A stretch of 64,000 nucleotides of DNA from Halomonas sp. TA22 (GTDB lineage Bacteria; Pseudomonadota; Gammaproteobacteria; Pseudomonadales; Halomonadaceae), in NCBI RefSeq assembly GCF_013009075.1, contig NZ_CP053108.1, positions 1,302,001 through 1,366,000 on the forward strand, written 5' to 3'. Under the pieces are notes generated by a model, which saw only the letters and a list, made by a program, of their open reading frames with translations, made no database searches and was not told the origin of the DNA. Below, piece after piece: positions 53,917 to 63,890 of the stretch (positions are counted from its first letter, which is position 1; every line of letters begins with the position of its first letter). The position numbers and the translations under genes are program-made.

Positions 53917-55536
53917 TCATCCACTGGCGGCCTTCAGGCCCGCGGCGTTGACCAGCGCTTGGGTATAGGGGGTCTGCGGGGCGGCAAGCACCTGCTCGCA
54001 GTCGCCCTGTTCCACCACCAGACCATCCTTCAATACCATGATGCGGTGCGCCATGACGCGCACCACGGCAAGATCGTGACTGATGAACAGGTAGCTCAGG
54101 CCACGCTTGCGCTGTAGCTCGCGTAGCAGTTCCACCAGTTGCTTCTGCACGGTGCGGTCGAGCGCTGAGGTCGGTTCGTCGAGTATCAGCAGCTCAGGCT
54201 CGAGAATGATGGCCCGGGCCACGGCAATGCGCTGACGCTGGCCGCCCGAAAACTCATGAGGATAGCGCGACGCGCAGTCGGCGGGGAGACCTACCTCCCT
54301 GAGGGTTTCCTGTACGCGCCGCATGACCTCATCGTCGCTGAGCGCCGGTTGATGAAAACGCAGCCCTTCGCTGATGATCTCCGAGACCGGCAGCCTTGGC
54401 GATAGCGAGCCGTAGGGATCCTGGAATACCACCTAAAAGCGCTTGCGCTGGCGACGCAGCTCATCACCGCTCAAGCGATCGAGGCGCTGGCCATCGAGGT
54501 CTATTTCGCCCAGGCTAGCCGTTAGGCGCAGTAGCGCCATGGCGAGCGTGGTCTTGCCGGACCCCGACTCTCCCACGATGCCAAGCGTTTCGCCACGTGA
54601 AAGCGTCAGCGACAGAGGATGTACCGCCACGAACGGGGGACGGCGCCGGGAGAAGAGCTGCTTGGGGCGCGAAAACGTAACACTCAACTCGCGCGCCTTG
54701 AGCAGCGGTCGATGATCTAGCACCTGGGCAGGGCGCCCTTGGGGTTCGGCTTCGATCAGCGTGCGTGTATAGGCACTGCTCGGTGCGCTGAATACCTGCT
54801 CGACGGGGCCGGTCTCCAGCTCGCGGCCGCGGTAGAGCACGCAGACGCGGTCGGCATGACGTCGCACCAGGTTGAGGTCGTGGGTGATGAAAAGCATGCC
54901 CATGCCATGACGATCGCGCAGCTCGGCGAGCAGGGCCAGTATCTCCTGCTGCACGGTGACGTCTAGCGCCGTGGTCGGCTCGTCGGCGATCAGCAGCTCT
55001 GGCTCGTTGGCGATCGCCATGGCGATCATTACCCGCTGACGTTGGCCGCCCGAGAGCTGGTGCGGCCAGGCATCAAGCAGTTCATCCGGGCGCTGTAGCT
55101 TGACGCTTGCGAGCAGCTCTCGCGCACGCTCCCGTGCGGCGCGCCCGGAAAGACCCTTGTGCAACCTCAATGTCTCGCCAATCTGCTTGACGATGGTGTG
55201 CAAGGGGTTGAGCGAGGTCATCGGTTCCTGGAACACGAACCCTACCCGGCCACCACGCAGGCCGCGCCAGTCACGCTCCTTGAGCCGGTCGAGGTCGGTA
55301 TTGCCGAGGAAGCGCCCGCCCTCGATCCTAGCATTGGCCGGCAGCAGATTCATGGCACCAAGGGCGCTGACCGACTTGCCGGAGCCGGACTCGCCGACCA
55401 GCGCCAGTGTCTCGCCGCGCTTGATCTCGAGGGTGAGTCCATCGACGACGGTGCTGTTGCCGAAAGCGATGCTCAGGTCATCGAGGCGAAACAGCACATC
55501 GCTCGTCCTCTCATGGGAGTACAGATCACGGGGCAT
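53917..55536 (-). pseudogene. yejF: oligopeptide ABC transporter ATPase YejF, split by a stop codon
   Basis: Two ABC domains in one gene (539 codons), the plan of E. coli YejF (529 residues). First domain: Walker A GESGSGKSVSALGAM; second: GESGSGKTTLAMALLRL. A TAG at 54435-54433 lies in the second domain: RRQRKRF*VVFQDPYGSLSPR. Related proteins have Gln (CAG) before VVFQDP, so one C-to-T change explains the stop. Downstream sequence stays in frame with intact signature (SGGQRQRIAVARAI) and Walker B (LLILDEPTSALD). Start ATG 55536 (MPRDLYSHE). Without readthrough the transporter lacks half an ATPase; restart at GTG 54432 is possible. A sequencing error is also possible. Confidence 0.88.
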
Positions 55537-56638
55537 GGGTATGTGTCCTCGGTGACGGGCTCTCGGGCGGAGTTGCGACGGCAGGCTCGCTAGGCGCGGT
55601 CTGGATATGACGCGGATCGAAGGCGTCGCGCAATCCCTCGCCAATGAAGACCAGCAGCGAGAGCATCAGCGATAGGCTGACGAAGGCAGTGATGCCAAGC
55701 CAGGGAGCGTGCAGGTTGTTCTTGCCCTGGGCCACCAGCTCGCCAAGTGACGGTGACCCGGGCGGAAGACCGAAGCCGAGAAAATCGAGCGCGGTAAGCG
55801 TGGTGATGGCCCCGGTGAACAGGAACGGAATGAAGGTCAGAGTGGCGACCATGGCATTGGGCAGCACGTGGCGCCACATGATTAGTCTCGAGGGAAGGCC
55901 CATCGCCCGGGCTGCACGTACATACTCGAGGTTTCGGGCGCGCAGAAATTCCGCGCGCACTACGTCGACCAGGCCAAGCCACGAGAACAGCAGCATGATG
56001 CCGAGCAGCCACCAGAGGTTGGGCTGCACGATGCTAGCCAGGATGATCAGCAGGAATAGCACCGGCAGGCCCGACCAGATCTCACTGAGTCGCTGACCGA
56101 TCAGGTCGGTCTTGCCGCCGAAGTATCCCTGAATCCCGCCGAACAACACCCCCAGCACCAGCGAGCCTGCGGTCAATGCCAGAGCAAAGAATACCGACAG
56201 GCGAAAGCCGTAGATGACGCGAGCCAGTACGTCGCGACCCTGGTCGTCAGTGCCCAGCCAATGGCGGGCGTCCGGCGGGGCAGGAGAAGGGCGCATCATC
56301 TGCATGTCCAGGGTCTGATAGGAGAACGGGATGATCGGCCACAGCGCCCAGCCATGCTCGTCGATCTGCTCGCGCACGAAGGGGTCGTGATAATCCGTGC
56401 GGGTGGGCAGGAAACCGCCGAACTCGGTTTCCGGGTAGTCCACCAGCAGCGGCACGTACCACTGATCCTGATATTTCATGACGATCGGCTTGTCGTTGGC
56501 GATCAATTCGGCGAACAGGCTCAGGATAAAGAGCGCCAGGAAGATCCACAGCGAGACCCTGGCGCGACGGTTGTGTTGAAACACCGACAGTCGGCGACGT
56601 GCAATCGGCGAAAGCTTGTGAGCGAAAGAGAAGGGCAT
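55526..56638 (-). CDS. yejE: peptide ABC transporter permease YejE
   Basis: 370 residues, six membrane segments. N-terminal SPIARRRLSVFQHNRRARVSLW is the YejE start, and the EAA loop reads ARAMGLPSRLIMWRHVLPNAM. Pairs with YejB. ATG 56638 is chosen (MPFSFAHK); an in-frame ATG at 56689 overlaps yejB. The stop overlaps the yejF start by 11 bases. Confidence 0.94.
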   Translation of the reverse strand: MPFSFAHKLSPIARRRLSVFQHNRRARVSLWIFLALFILSLFAELIANDKPIVMKYQDQWYVPLLVDYPETEFGGFLPTRTDYHDPFVREQIDEHGWALWPIIPFSYQTLDMQMMRPSPAPPDARHWLGTDDQGRDVLARVIYGFRLSVFFALALTAGSLVLGVLFGGIQGYFGGKTDLIGQRLSEIWSGLPVLFLLIILASIVQPNLWWLLGIMLLFSWLGLVDVVRAEFLRARNLEYVRAARAMGLPSRLIMWRHVLPNAMVATLTFIPFLFTGAITTLTALDFLGFGLPPGSPSLGELVAQGKNNLHAPWLGITAFVSLSLMLSLLVFIGEGLRDAFDPRHIQTAPSEPAVATPPESPSPRTHTHAP

Positions 56639-56642
56639 CGGC

Positions 56643-57716
56643 TCAAGACTCCCGGGTTTCGAAATCGATGCGTGGATCCACCCACACATAGGTCAGGTCG
56701 GAAACCAGCTTCAGAATCAGGCCGATCAGTGTATACAGGAACAGCGTGCCGAAGATGACCGGGTAGTCGCGCTGCATGACTGCTTCGAAGCCGAGCAAGC
56801 CAAGACCCTCGAGGGAGAAGATCACTTCGATCAACAGCGAACCGGTGAAGAAGATGCTCACCAGGGCGCCAGGCATGCCGGCAATGATGATCAGCATGGC
56901 ATTGCGGAAGACGTGTCCATACAGGACGACACGGTCGCTTGCCCCCTTGGCGCGTGCGGTCAGCACGTACTGCTTGTGTATCTCGTCGAGAAAGCTGTTC
57001 TTGGTCAGCATGGTCAGGGTGGCGAAGCTGCCGATGGTCATGGCGACGACCGGCAGGGTGATATGCCAGAAGTAGTCCTTGATCTTGTCCCAGGTCGAGA
57101 GTTCCCCAAAATCCGGCGAGGTCAGTCCGCGCAGCGGAAACAGATCCCAGTAGCTACCGCCCGCGAACAGCACGATGAGCATGATGGCGAACAGAAAGCC
57201 GGGTATCGCGTAGCCGACGATCACCAGCCCCGAGGTCCAGACATCGAAGCGCGAACCGTGGCGCAGTGCCTTGCGGATGCCCAGCGGAATGGAGATCAGG
57301 TAGACCAGCAGCGTGGTCCAGAGCCCTAGCGAGACCGAGACCGGCAATCGCTCGATCATCAGCTCGATCACCGGTCGGTCACGGAAGAAGCTGTTGCCGA
57401 AATCGAAGGTGGCATAATCGCGCAGCATGGTCAGGAAACGTACATGCGCCGGCTGATCGAAGCCGAACTGCTCCTCGAGGGCTTCGATGAAACGCGGCTC
57501 GACACCCCGCGAGCCGCGTGACTCGTCACGCGTCACCACATCGGCGCCACCCACATCGAGACGTGTGCTGGCCATGGCGTCCATGCCCTCGAAACGTGCG
57601 AGCATCTGGTCGATGGGTCCGCCTGGCGCGGCCTGCACGATGATGAAATTGAGCAGCATGATGCCGAGCAGGGTCGGAATCATCAGCAGTAGACGACGCA
57701 GAACATAACTGGCCAA
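56643..57716 (-). CDS. yejB: peptide ABC transporter permease YejB
   Basis: 357 residues, six membrane segments. Starts [20 protein letters not shown] like E. coli Yej[11 protein letters not shown] follows. EAA loop [20 protein letters not shown]. The start is an unusual TTG at 57716 with GAGGTAA upstream; no ATG fits. Works with YejE, YejA and YejF in uptake of oligopeptides, including peptide antibiotics in E. coli. Confidence 0.93.
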   Translation of the reverse strand: MASYVLRRLLLMIPTLLGIMLLNFIIVQAAPGGPIDQMLARFEGMDAMASTRLDVGGADVVTRDESRGSRGVEPRFIEALEEQFGFDQPAHVRFLTMLRDYATFDFGNSFFRDRPVIELMIERLPVSVSLGLWTTLLVYLISIPLGIRKALRHGSRFDVWTSGLVIVGYAIPGFLFAIMLIVLFAGGSYWDLFPLRGLTSPDFGELSTWDKIKDYFWHITLPVVAMTIGSFATLTMLTKNSFLDEIHKQYVLTARAKGASDRVVLYGHVFRNAMLIIIAGMPGALVSIFFTGSLLIEVIFSLEGLGLLGFEAVMQRDYPVIFGTLFLYTLIGLILKLVSDLTYVWVDPRIDFETRES

Positions 57717-57740
57717 GATGAGTTACCTCAGGAATTGGAT

Positions 57741-59594
57741 TCAGCGGCGACGCAGCCGGCGGTTTATCTCGGCTTCATGTTCGGCATCGACCCACCAGGC
57801 GTCCAGGTCCAGTCCATAGGCCGGAAACGGCTCGGGATAGCCGAACTTGTCCCAGACCGCGATGCGCGTCTCCCCGGAGTGGTAGTGGGGAATCATGTAG
57901 AACCCCCAGCGCAGCACACGGTCCAGTGCCTGGGCGACGGAGTTGAGCTCGTCGCGACTGTCGGCACGGATCAGTCGCTCGACCAGTGCATCCACGGCAG
58001 GGGTGCTCAGTCCCATCAGGTTGCGGCTCTGCGGCGTATTGGCGAATTCGCTTGTCCAGAAGCCGCGTTGCTCGTTACCTGGATTGTTGGATTGCGGAAA
58101 CTGACCGGTGACGATGTCGAAGTCGAAGCTGCGCAGCCGGTTGAGGTACTGGTTGATGTCGACGATACGGATCGAGGACTGAATGCCAAGGCGTGCCATG
58201 TTGCGAAGCATGGGCTGCACGACGCGCTCAAGGCCGCTATCGAAGAGCATCACCTCGAAGCTCAGTGGCCGGCCCGTCTCGCCATGGACGAGCATACCGT
58301 CGCGCACCTCATAGCCCGCCTCGCGCAGCAGCGTAAGTGCTAGTCGCAGACGTTCACGAAGGTCTTGGGGGTGGTCGATGGGCAGGCCCTGGCTGAAGAG
58401 TCGCTCGGGGAGAATGTCGCGAAACGGCTTGAGCAAGGCAAGCTCCTCCTCGCTCGGCAAGCCTTCGGCAGCCATCTCGGAATTCTGGAAGAAGCTTTCC
58501 GTACGCGCATAGGTGCCGTAGAACATGTTGGCATTGAGCCAGGGAAAATCGAAGGTGAGTTCCAGCGCCTCGCGTACCCGAGGATCGCTGAATTTCTCAC
58601 GGCGCAGGTTGAGTACGAAGGCCTGCATGGTGGCTGGCTGGCCGTCGGGGACGGTAATGCGTTTGACCAGGCCGTCACGGTAGGCCGGGAAGTCGTAACC
58701 GATGGCCCAGGTGGCGGCACGGGCATCGGTGCGGTAATCCATCACTCCGGCCTTGAAGGCCTCCCAGGCGATGTCGCGGTCTCGATAATAGTCATAGACC
58801 AGCCGGTCGATGTTATAGCGACCTTTATTGACGGGCAGGTCGCGACCCCAATACGCCTCATCGCGCGAGTAGGTGATGCTGCGCCCGGGCTGTACATTGG
58901 CGATGCGGTAGGGGCCAGAGCCGGGGTGTCTCGCCAGTGTCGGAGCGCTGAAGTCGCGTTCTTGCCAGTAGTGCATGGGCAGGACCGGCAGCTGGCCGAC
59001 GATCAAGGGCAGTTCCCGCGAGCTGGCATTGCTGAAGGTGAAGCGCACGGTATGTTCATCGAGCGCTTCTACTCCTTCGACATCGGCATAATAGCCACTA
59101 TAGAAGGGGTTTCCCTCGTCGATCAGCAGGTTGAAGCTGAAGACCACGTCGCGGGCAGTGACGGGCTCGCCATCATGAAAGCGCGCCTCGGGGCGCAGAT
59201 CGAATTCGATCCAGTAGCGCTCGGGGTCGAGGCGGATGCCCGAGGCAAGCAGGCCGTAAACGCTGAAGGGCTCATCGGGATTGTCGGCGAGCAGGGTGTC
59301 GTAGATATGAGAGATGCCGATCGCCGGCGTGCCGCGGATGATGAACGGGTTGATCGAGTCGAAGCTGCTGCCCACCGCCGCACGGGTCATGCTCCCCCCC
59401 TTCGGCGCATCGGGGTTGACGTAAGGAAAGTGCGGGAAATCGGCGGGCAGCGCTGGCTCGTCATAAAGCGACAGGCCGTGCACCGTCGGCACCTCTTCGG
59501 ACTCGGCCGTCTGCCCTGCACCCATGGCGAGGGAGCCGAGCAGAAGGGCAGCGCAGCAAAAGGCCTTGGGAAACCGGTAAAGCGCGATAGACAT
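57741..59594 (-). CDS. yejA: peptide-binding protein YejA
   Basis: 617 residues, SBP_bac_5 fold. Signal peptide (FPKAFCCAALLLGSLAMGAGQTAE). HFPYVNPDAPKGGSMTRAAVGSFDS start, YTDARAATWAIGYDFPA and C-terminal FDFDIVTGQFPQSNNPGNEQ as in YejA. The ATG at 59594 has AAGGAT seven bases upstream; other ATGs lie at 59621 and 59612. Periplasmic binding protein of yejABEF, first gene of the operon. Confidence 0.94.
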   Translation of the reverse strand: MSIALYRFPKAFCCAALLLGSLAMGAGQTAESEEVPTVHGLSLYDEPALPADFPHFPYVNPDAPKGGSMTRAAVGSSFDSINPFIIRGTPAIGISHIYDTLLADNPDEPFSVYGLLASGIRLDPERYWIEFDLRPEARFHDGEPVTARDVVFSFNLLIDEGNPFYSGYYADVEGVEALDEHTVRFTFSNASSRELPLIVGQLPVLPMHYWQERDFSAPTLARHPGSGPYRIANVQPGRSITYSRDEAYWGRDLPVNKGRYNIDRLVYDYYRDRDIAWEAFKAGVMDYRTDARAATWAIGYDFPAYRDGLVKRITVPDGQPATMQAFVLNLRREKFSDPRVREALELTFDFPWLNANMFYGTYARTESFFQNSEMAAEGLPSEEELALLKPFRDILPERLFSQGLPIDHPQDLRERLRLALTLLREAGYEVRDGMLVHGETGRPLSFEVMLFDSGLERVVQPMLRNMARLGIQSSIRIVDINQYLNRLRSFDFDIVTGQFPQSNNPGNEQRGFWTSEFANTPQSRNLMGLSTPAVDALVERLIRADSRDELNSVAQALDRVLRWGFYMIPHYHSGETRIAVWDKFGYPEPFPAYGLDLDAWWVDAEHEAEINRRLRRR

Positions 59595-59736
59595 CGGGGC
59601 ATCCTTGGTCATGTCAGGCACGTGGGGTGCCGGGGCATGGCGATACGATTCGCTAGTCTATCCATTACGGTGTCAGGAGGGCAGTCGCTTGTAAACCACC
59701 AGCGCAGTTGATCTATTCAACACAGCAGTGGCGGCC

Positions 59737-60903
59737 TCAATTGGCCGCCAGGGTACGCTGCGGCACCTCGAGCACCTGGCCGGTGCGGATGGTGTCGCCC
59801 GCCAGGCCATTGTGCTGACGAATGAGGTCGACCGAGGCGCCGAAGCGCGAGGCAATCGAGGAGAGGCTATCGCCCTGGGCGACCACATAGGACTCCCAGC
59901 CGGTGGACGATATCATGGGTTCCATGCTGTCGAGTTGCGCCATCAACAACTCCTCGCTATCGGAGGGCACCAGCAGCACCGAGCTGTACTCGGGAGAGAT
60001 GCTGCCGTTGAGCAGGCCGGGGTTGAGCGCTTCGAGTTCCTCGCGATCGAGGTTGGCCAGCGTTGCCGCCTCGGTCAGATCGATCGGTTGATAGATGTTG
60101 ATCTTGGCAAAGCCCGGGGCATCCTCAATATCCGGCAAGGCAATGTCATGGGCTTCGGGATCGTCGATGATCGCCGCGATGGCCAGCAGCTTGGGGAGGT
60201 AGTTCATGGTTTCCCGCGGTAGCCTCAGGTGCCAGTAATCGTCCGGTTCGCCCTGGCTACTGGCGACTTGCCTGGCCTTGTTGACCGTGCCGGCGCCAGC
60301 GTTGTAAGCGGCCAGAGAGAGAAACAGATCCCCCTCATACCACTGCCGGGCCTGCTGCTCGATATAGTCGAGTGCGGCCTGGGTGGAGGCGAGCACATCC
60401 ATGCGGCCGTCGTAAACCCCGTTACGCGCCAGACCCAGCGCATCGCTGGTGCCTGGCATGAACTGCCACAGTCCAGATGCCCCCCTCGAACTGCGGGCAT
60501 AGGGATCGAAGGAGCTCTCGACGAAAGGCAGCAGCGCGATTTCTCCAGGAAGACCACGGGCATCGAGCTGTTCCGTGATCCAGTAAAGCCAGGGACGAGC
60601 GCGTTCGGTGATGGCAACGATGTTATGCGGGTTGGCGCGGTAACGGTCGATCCACTCCTGCACTCTGCTGTGGTAACGCTTGTCCTGCCACTGGAAGCTC
60701 TCGCGAAGCCTTGCCCATGCGTCTGCGGCGCTTCGCGGTTCGAGCAGCACGGCGTGCCAGAAATAGAAGTAGCGCTCCGTGGCGTGGATTGAGCGTTCGT
60801 TCTGGACGGGGTGGCCTTGAGCGGTGGCCAGCTGCCCAAAGCTCAGACACAGCAGGGCGCCCGCCAGGAGCGTTACCAGGCGGCGCGAAGCCAGATGAAT
60901 CAT
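59737..60903 (-). CDS. mltD: membrane-bound lytic murein transglycosylase D
   Basis: 388 residues (E. coli 452). Signal sequence (LVTLLAGALLCLSFG; no clear lipobox Cys). SLT catalytic domain with Glu in LLPFVESSFDPYARSSRGASGLWQFMPGT and YNAGAGTVNKA, then a single LysM domain at the C terminus (YVVAQGDSLSSIASRFG) instead of two. Cleaves peptidoglycan to give 1,6-anhydro muropeptides. ATG 60903 has AAAGGAAA about 10 bases upstream; sequence further upstream has no coding character. The stop lies in a small GGCGGCC/GGCCGCC stem. Confidence 0.92.
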   Translation of the reverse strand: MIHLASRRLVTLLAGALLCLSFGQLATAQGHPVQNERSIHATERYFYFWHAVLLEPRSAADAWARLRESFQWQDKRYHSRVQEWIDRYRANPHNIVAITERARPWLYWITEQLDARGLPGEIALLPFVESSFDPYARSSRGASGLWQFMPGTSDALGLARNGVYDGRMDVLASTQAALDYIEQQARQWYEGDLFLSLAAYNAGAGTVNKARQVASSQGEPDDYWHLRLPRETMNYLPKLLAIAAIIDDPEAHDIALPDIEDAPGFAKINIYQPIDLTEAATLANLDREELEALNPGLLNGSISPEYSSVLLVPSDSEELLMAQLDSMEPMISSTGWESYVVAQGDSLSSIASRFGASVDLIRQHNGLAGDTIRTGQVLEVPQRTLAAN

Positions 60904-60943
60904 GATGTCGTTTCCTTTGAGATACGCGTACTGATCGAACCCA

Positions 60944-61711
60944 TTAGAATCGATCCTTCCAGGCGCGCAGCGTGGCGAACGTCGCCAGCGGTGAGTCGCT
61001 GTCACCATGCTGACTGGCGGAGGCCTGCACGGCGACATGATCGCAGCGGAGGAAGGGGTTGATCTGCCGCTCGCGTGCCAGCTCGGCGGGAAGCGTGGGG
61101 CGCCCCTGCTCGAGGTTCTGGTGGCACTGGTCGATATGACGATCCAGCAAACGGTTGTCGGGCTCGACGGCCTTGGCGAAGCGCAGGTTGGCTGCGGTAT
61201 ATTCGTGGGCGGCGAAGACCAGTGTATCGTCAGGCAAGGCGGCGATACGTGAGAGCGAGTCGTACATCTGCTCGGGCGATCCCTCGAACAGCCTGCCGCA
61301 ACCGCCCGAGAAGAGGGTGTCACCACTAAACAGGAGCGCAGGAATGCCTGTAGTGTAGAAGGCGATATGGTCAAGGGTGTGACCGGGGACCGCCATTACC
61401 TCAAAACGTCTCCCCAGTAGCGTGCATTCGTCGCCATCGCCGACTCGTGTATCGATGCCCTTGATGGCGGGGTTTTCCGGTCCGATGACATATGGGGAAT
61501 AACGGCGTATCAACTCATCCAGACCACCGGTATGATCGTGGTGATGATGCGTGACGAGTATGCTGTCGAGGATGAGGGAGTCCTGCTCGATTTGCTTGAT
61601 GACGGGGGCGGCATCGCCGGGATCGACGACGGCTACTCGGTTAGAACCATCCTGTCGTAGCAGCCAGATATAATTGTCATTGAAGGCGGCGATCGGTATC
61701 ACACTCAGCAT
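60944..61711 (-). CDS. gloB: hydroxyacylglutathione hydrolase (glyoxalase II)
   Basis: 255 residues, metallo-beta-lactamase fold. Metal ligands in LVTHHHHDHTGG, VPGHTLDH, LFSGDTLFSGGCGR and AAHEYTAANLRFA. Hydrolyses S-lactoylglutathione in methylglyoxal detoxification. Starts MLSVIPIAAFNDNYIWLL, as expected. In E. coli and Pseudomonas gloB also neighbours the methyltransferase, rnhA and dnaQ genes. Confidence 0.96.
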   Translation of the reverse strand: MLSVIPIAAFNDNYIWLLRQDGSNRVAVVDPGDAAPVIKQIEQDSLILDSILVTHHHHDHTGGLDELIRRYSPYVIGPENPAIKGIDTRVGDGDECTLLGRRFEVMAVPGHTLDHIAFYTTGIPALLFSGDTLFSGGCGRLFEGSPEQMYDSLSRIAALPDDTLVFAAHEYTAANLRFAKAVEPDNRLLDRHIDQCHQNLEQGRPTLPAELARERQINPFLRCDHVAVQASASQHGDSDSPLATFATLRAWKDRF

Positions 61712-61821
61712 GGTTACGATCCTTGGTTCAGGTCTAATGCCACTGACTTAACACCATAGGAAGCCCAAGTCGTAGTCGTGTAATGTGTTGATATTCTGGC
61801 TATTAAAAGCGCAACTTGGGC

Positions 61822-62646
61822 ATGGATGGTCACGAAGAAAGCGTACTTTGGAGGCTTGGCCACGCTGTGTCAAATTCGGATATGACGATATCACTGGCGA
61901 GACTGGTGCAGGAGGGCCGGGAGTATTGGGCTTCGGCCGATGGCCAGGCCCACTGGCAGGCCGAGCGAGCCTGCCTGGGCCCGGTGTGCGAATCGCTTTT
62001 CGGCTTGCATAGCCTCGAGCTGGGTTTTGGGCCGAGGCTATGCGACATGTCGCCCATTCGCCATCCGTTGCGTTGGGCGCCCACGCGTGAGCTCGCCGAA
62101 CATTCCTCCACGCTGATCTGTCGTCCTGATAGCCTGCCTCTGCCGGATGAAACGCTGCAACTGGTGGTCATTCATCACCTGCTCGAGGTGCTGTCCAGGC
62201 CACATCAGGTACTCCAGGAAGCTGCCCGGGTGACAGCCGATAGTGGTCGACTGATCATCTTTGGCTGGGAGCCGCTTGGTGTTTCGGGATGGGGAAGGCT
62301 ATGGCCGAGTCGTCGGCCCCATCTTCCCTGGCGGGGGCACTGGCGAACGCCGGGTAGCCTTAGGGACTGGCTGGCATTTGTCGACTTCGAGATCGAGCGG
62401 GTAGACTACTGCGGCTTTCATCTGCCAGGCACGCTGCCACGCAACGCAACGCTCGAGACCTTGGGCAGGCGCTACAACTTGCCATTTGGCGATACTTTCA
62501 TGATACGTGCCAGGCGGCGTTCCCAGTTGGCCCGAATACAGCGTCCTAAACTTTCGCTTCGTTCTTCAGCGCTGGGTGGCGCTTCGCTGGGTGGGCAGGC
62601 AACGAGGCTTGGACGAAAAACCGATAGGGTGACCGAAGGTGACTGA
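61822..62646 (+). CDS. class I SAM-dependent methyltransferase
   Basis: About 274 residues from ATG 61822. The fold is a shortened methyltransferase: [12 protein letters not shown] (weak motif I), [20 protein letters not shown] (motif with the post-III HHLLE), [12 protein letters not shown]. The tail is basic ([27 protein letters not shown]). Divergent from gloB and followed by rnhA, the conserved gloB-methyltransferase-rnhA-dnaQ order. Substrate unknown. The start may instead be ATG 61882 ([16 protein letters not shown]). The stop overlaps the rnhA GTG. Confidence 0.85.
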   Translation: MDGHEESVLWRLGHAVSNSDMTISLARLVQEGREYWASADGQAHWQAERACLGPVCESLFGLHSLELGFGPRLCDMSPIRHPLRWAPTRELAEHSSTLICRPDSLPLPDETLQLVVIHHLLEVLSRPHQVLQEAARVTADSGRLIIFGWEPLGVSGWGRLWPSRRPHLPWRGHWRTPGSLRDWLAFVDFEIERVDYCGFHLPGTLPRNATLETLGRRYNLPFGDTFMIRARRRSQLARIQRPKLSLRSSALGGASLGGQATRLGRKTDRVTEGD

Positions 62647-63097
62647 CACCGTAATACCATACGTGACCGTGTATACCGATGGTGCCTGCCGCGGTAATCC
62701 CGGCCCCGGGGGATGGGGAGCGGTGCTGATCAGTGGTCAGCACGAAAAGGCGCTCAAGGGCCATGAAGTGGTCACGACCAACAATCGCATGGAGCTGATG
62801 GCAGCCATCATGGCGCTGCGCGAGCTCAAGCGGGAGTGCCAGGTCGCATTGTGGACCGACTCGCAATATCTGCGCAAAGGCATTACCGAGTGGATTCACA
62901 ATTGGCAGAAGCGCGGCTGGAAAACCGCGACCAAGCAGCCGGTCAAGAATGCGGAGTTGTGGCGCGAACTGCTGGCCGAGACGCAACGCCACCGGGTCGA
63001 GTGGCATTGGGTCAAGGGCCACAGCGGCCACCCGGGCAACGAGCGTGCTGACCAGTTGGCCAACGAAGCGATCGATGAAGCGGCCGCGTTGACCTGA
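62639..63097 (+). CDS. rnhA: ribonuclease HI
   Basis: 152 residues. The four catalytic acidic residues are visible: Asp in [17 protein letters not shown], Glu in [13 protein letters not shown], Asp in [12 protein letters not shown] and Asp in [10 protein letters not shown]. Degrades RNA in RNA-DNA hybrids, clearing primers and R-loops. GTG 62639 overlaps the methyltransferase end. Confidence 0.97.
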   Translation: MTDTVIPYVTVYTDGACRGNPGPGGWGAVLISGQHEKALKGHEVVTTNNRMELMAAIMALRELKRECQVALWTDSQYLRKGITEWIHNWQKRGWKTATKQPVKNAELWRELLAETQRHRVEWHWVKGHSGHPGNERADQLANEAIDEAAALT

Positions 63098-63134
63098 AAG
63101 GGCATCGCGCGACGGATAATCAAGCGAGACACTC

Positions 63135-63890
63135 ATGCGACAGATCGTACTCGATACGGAAACCACCGGCATCGATCCCAAGGAAGGCCACCGCCTGATC
63201 GAGATAGGGGCAGTGGAGATGGTCAATCGCCGGTTTACCGGCAGGACATACCATCAATACATCAATCCGCAGCGTGAAATCGAGGCGGAGGCGATCGGCG
63301 TACATGGCATCACCAATGAGCGTGTCGCCAACGAGCCGCAATTTGATATCATCGCCGACGAATTCTGGACTTTCATCGAAGGAGCAGAGCTGGTAATCCA
63401 CAATGCGGCCTTCGATGTGGGTTTCATCGATCACGAACTCAGCATGCTCAACAACCGGCGGGGAGAGCCTAGACTGGGGCCGGTGGCGAGCCATTGCCGC
63501 GTTCTCGATACCTTGAAGCTGGCACGTGACAAGCACCCGGGGCAGCGCAATAGTCTGGATGCCCTATGCAAGCGCTACGACATCGACAATGGCCACCGTG
63601 TACTGCACGGCGCCTTGCTCGATGCCGAGATCCTCGCCGAGGTCTATCTGGCGATGACCGGCGGCCAGACGGCCCTCTCGCTTGACGCTAATGCCGCCAC
63701 GCAGACGAGCGATGCCGGACGCACGGGCATTCACAGGCTCGACCCGTCACGGCCGCGGTTGGCTGTCATCGTCCCTTCTGCCGACGAACTGGCCGCTCAT
63801 CAAGTCAAGCTGGCCCAGATTCGCGCTTCCGCCGGCCAGTGCCGGTGGGATGAGCTATCCGCCCTGGAGGGCGGCAGTGAGGTGCACTGA
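63135..63890 (+). CDS. dnaQ: DNA polymerase III epsilon subunit (3'-5' proofreading exonuclease)
   Basis: 251 residues. ExoI motif LDTETTGIDP, ExoII HNAAFDVGFIDHEL, ExoIII HGALLDAEILAEVYL. C-terminal segment (LAAHQVKLAQIRASAGQCRW) corresponds to the alpha-subunit binding tail. Proofreads DNA synthesis in the polymerase core. Follows rnhA by 37 bases as in E. coli, where they are divergent; here both are on the + strand. Confidence 0.96.
   Translation: MRQIVLDTETTGIDPKEGHRLIEIGAVEMVNRRFTGRTYHQYINPQREIEAEAIGVHGITNERVANEPQFDIIADEFWTFIEGAELVIHNAAFDVGFIDHELSMLNNRRGEPRLGPVASHCRVLDTLKLARDKHPGQRNSLDALCKRYDIDNGHRVLHGALLDAEILAEVYLAMTGGQTALSLDANAATQTSDAGRTGIHRLDPSRPRLAVIVPSADELAAHQVKLAQIRASAGQCRWDELSALEGGSEVH

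Noticed and set aside
58365-59711. Plus-strand open frame of 448 codons
   Set aside because: Antisense to yejA; composition (Val/Gly/Asp/Gln-rich) and lack of a binding site mark a shadow.
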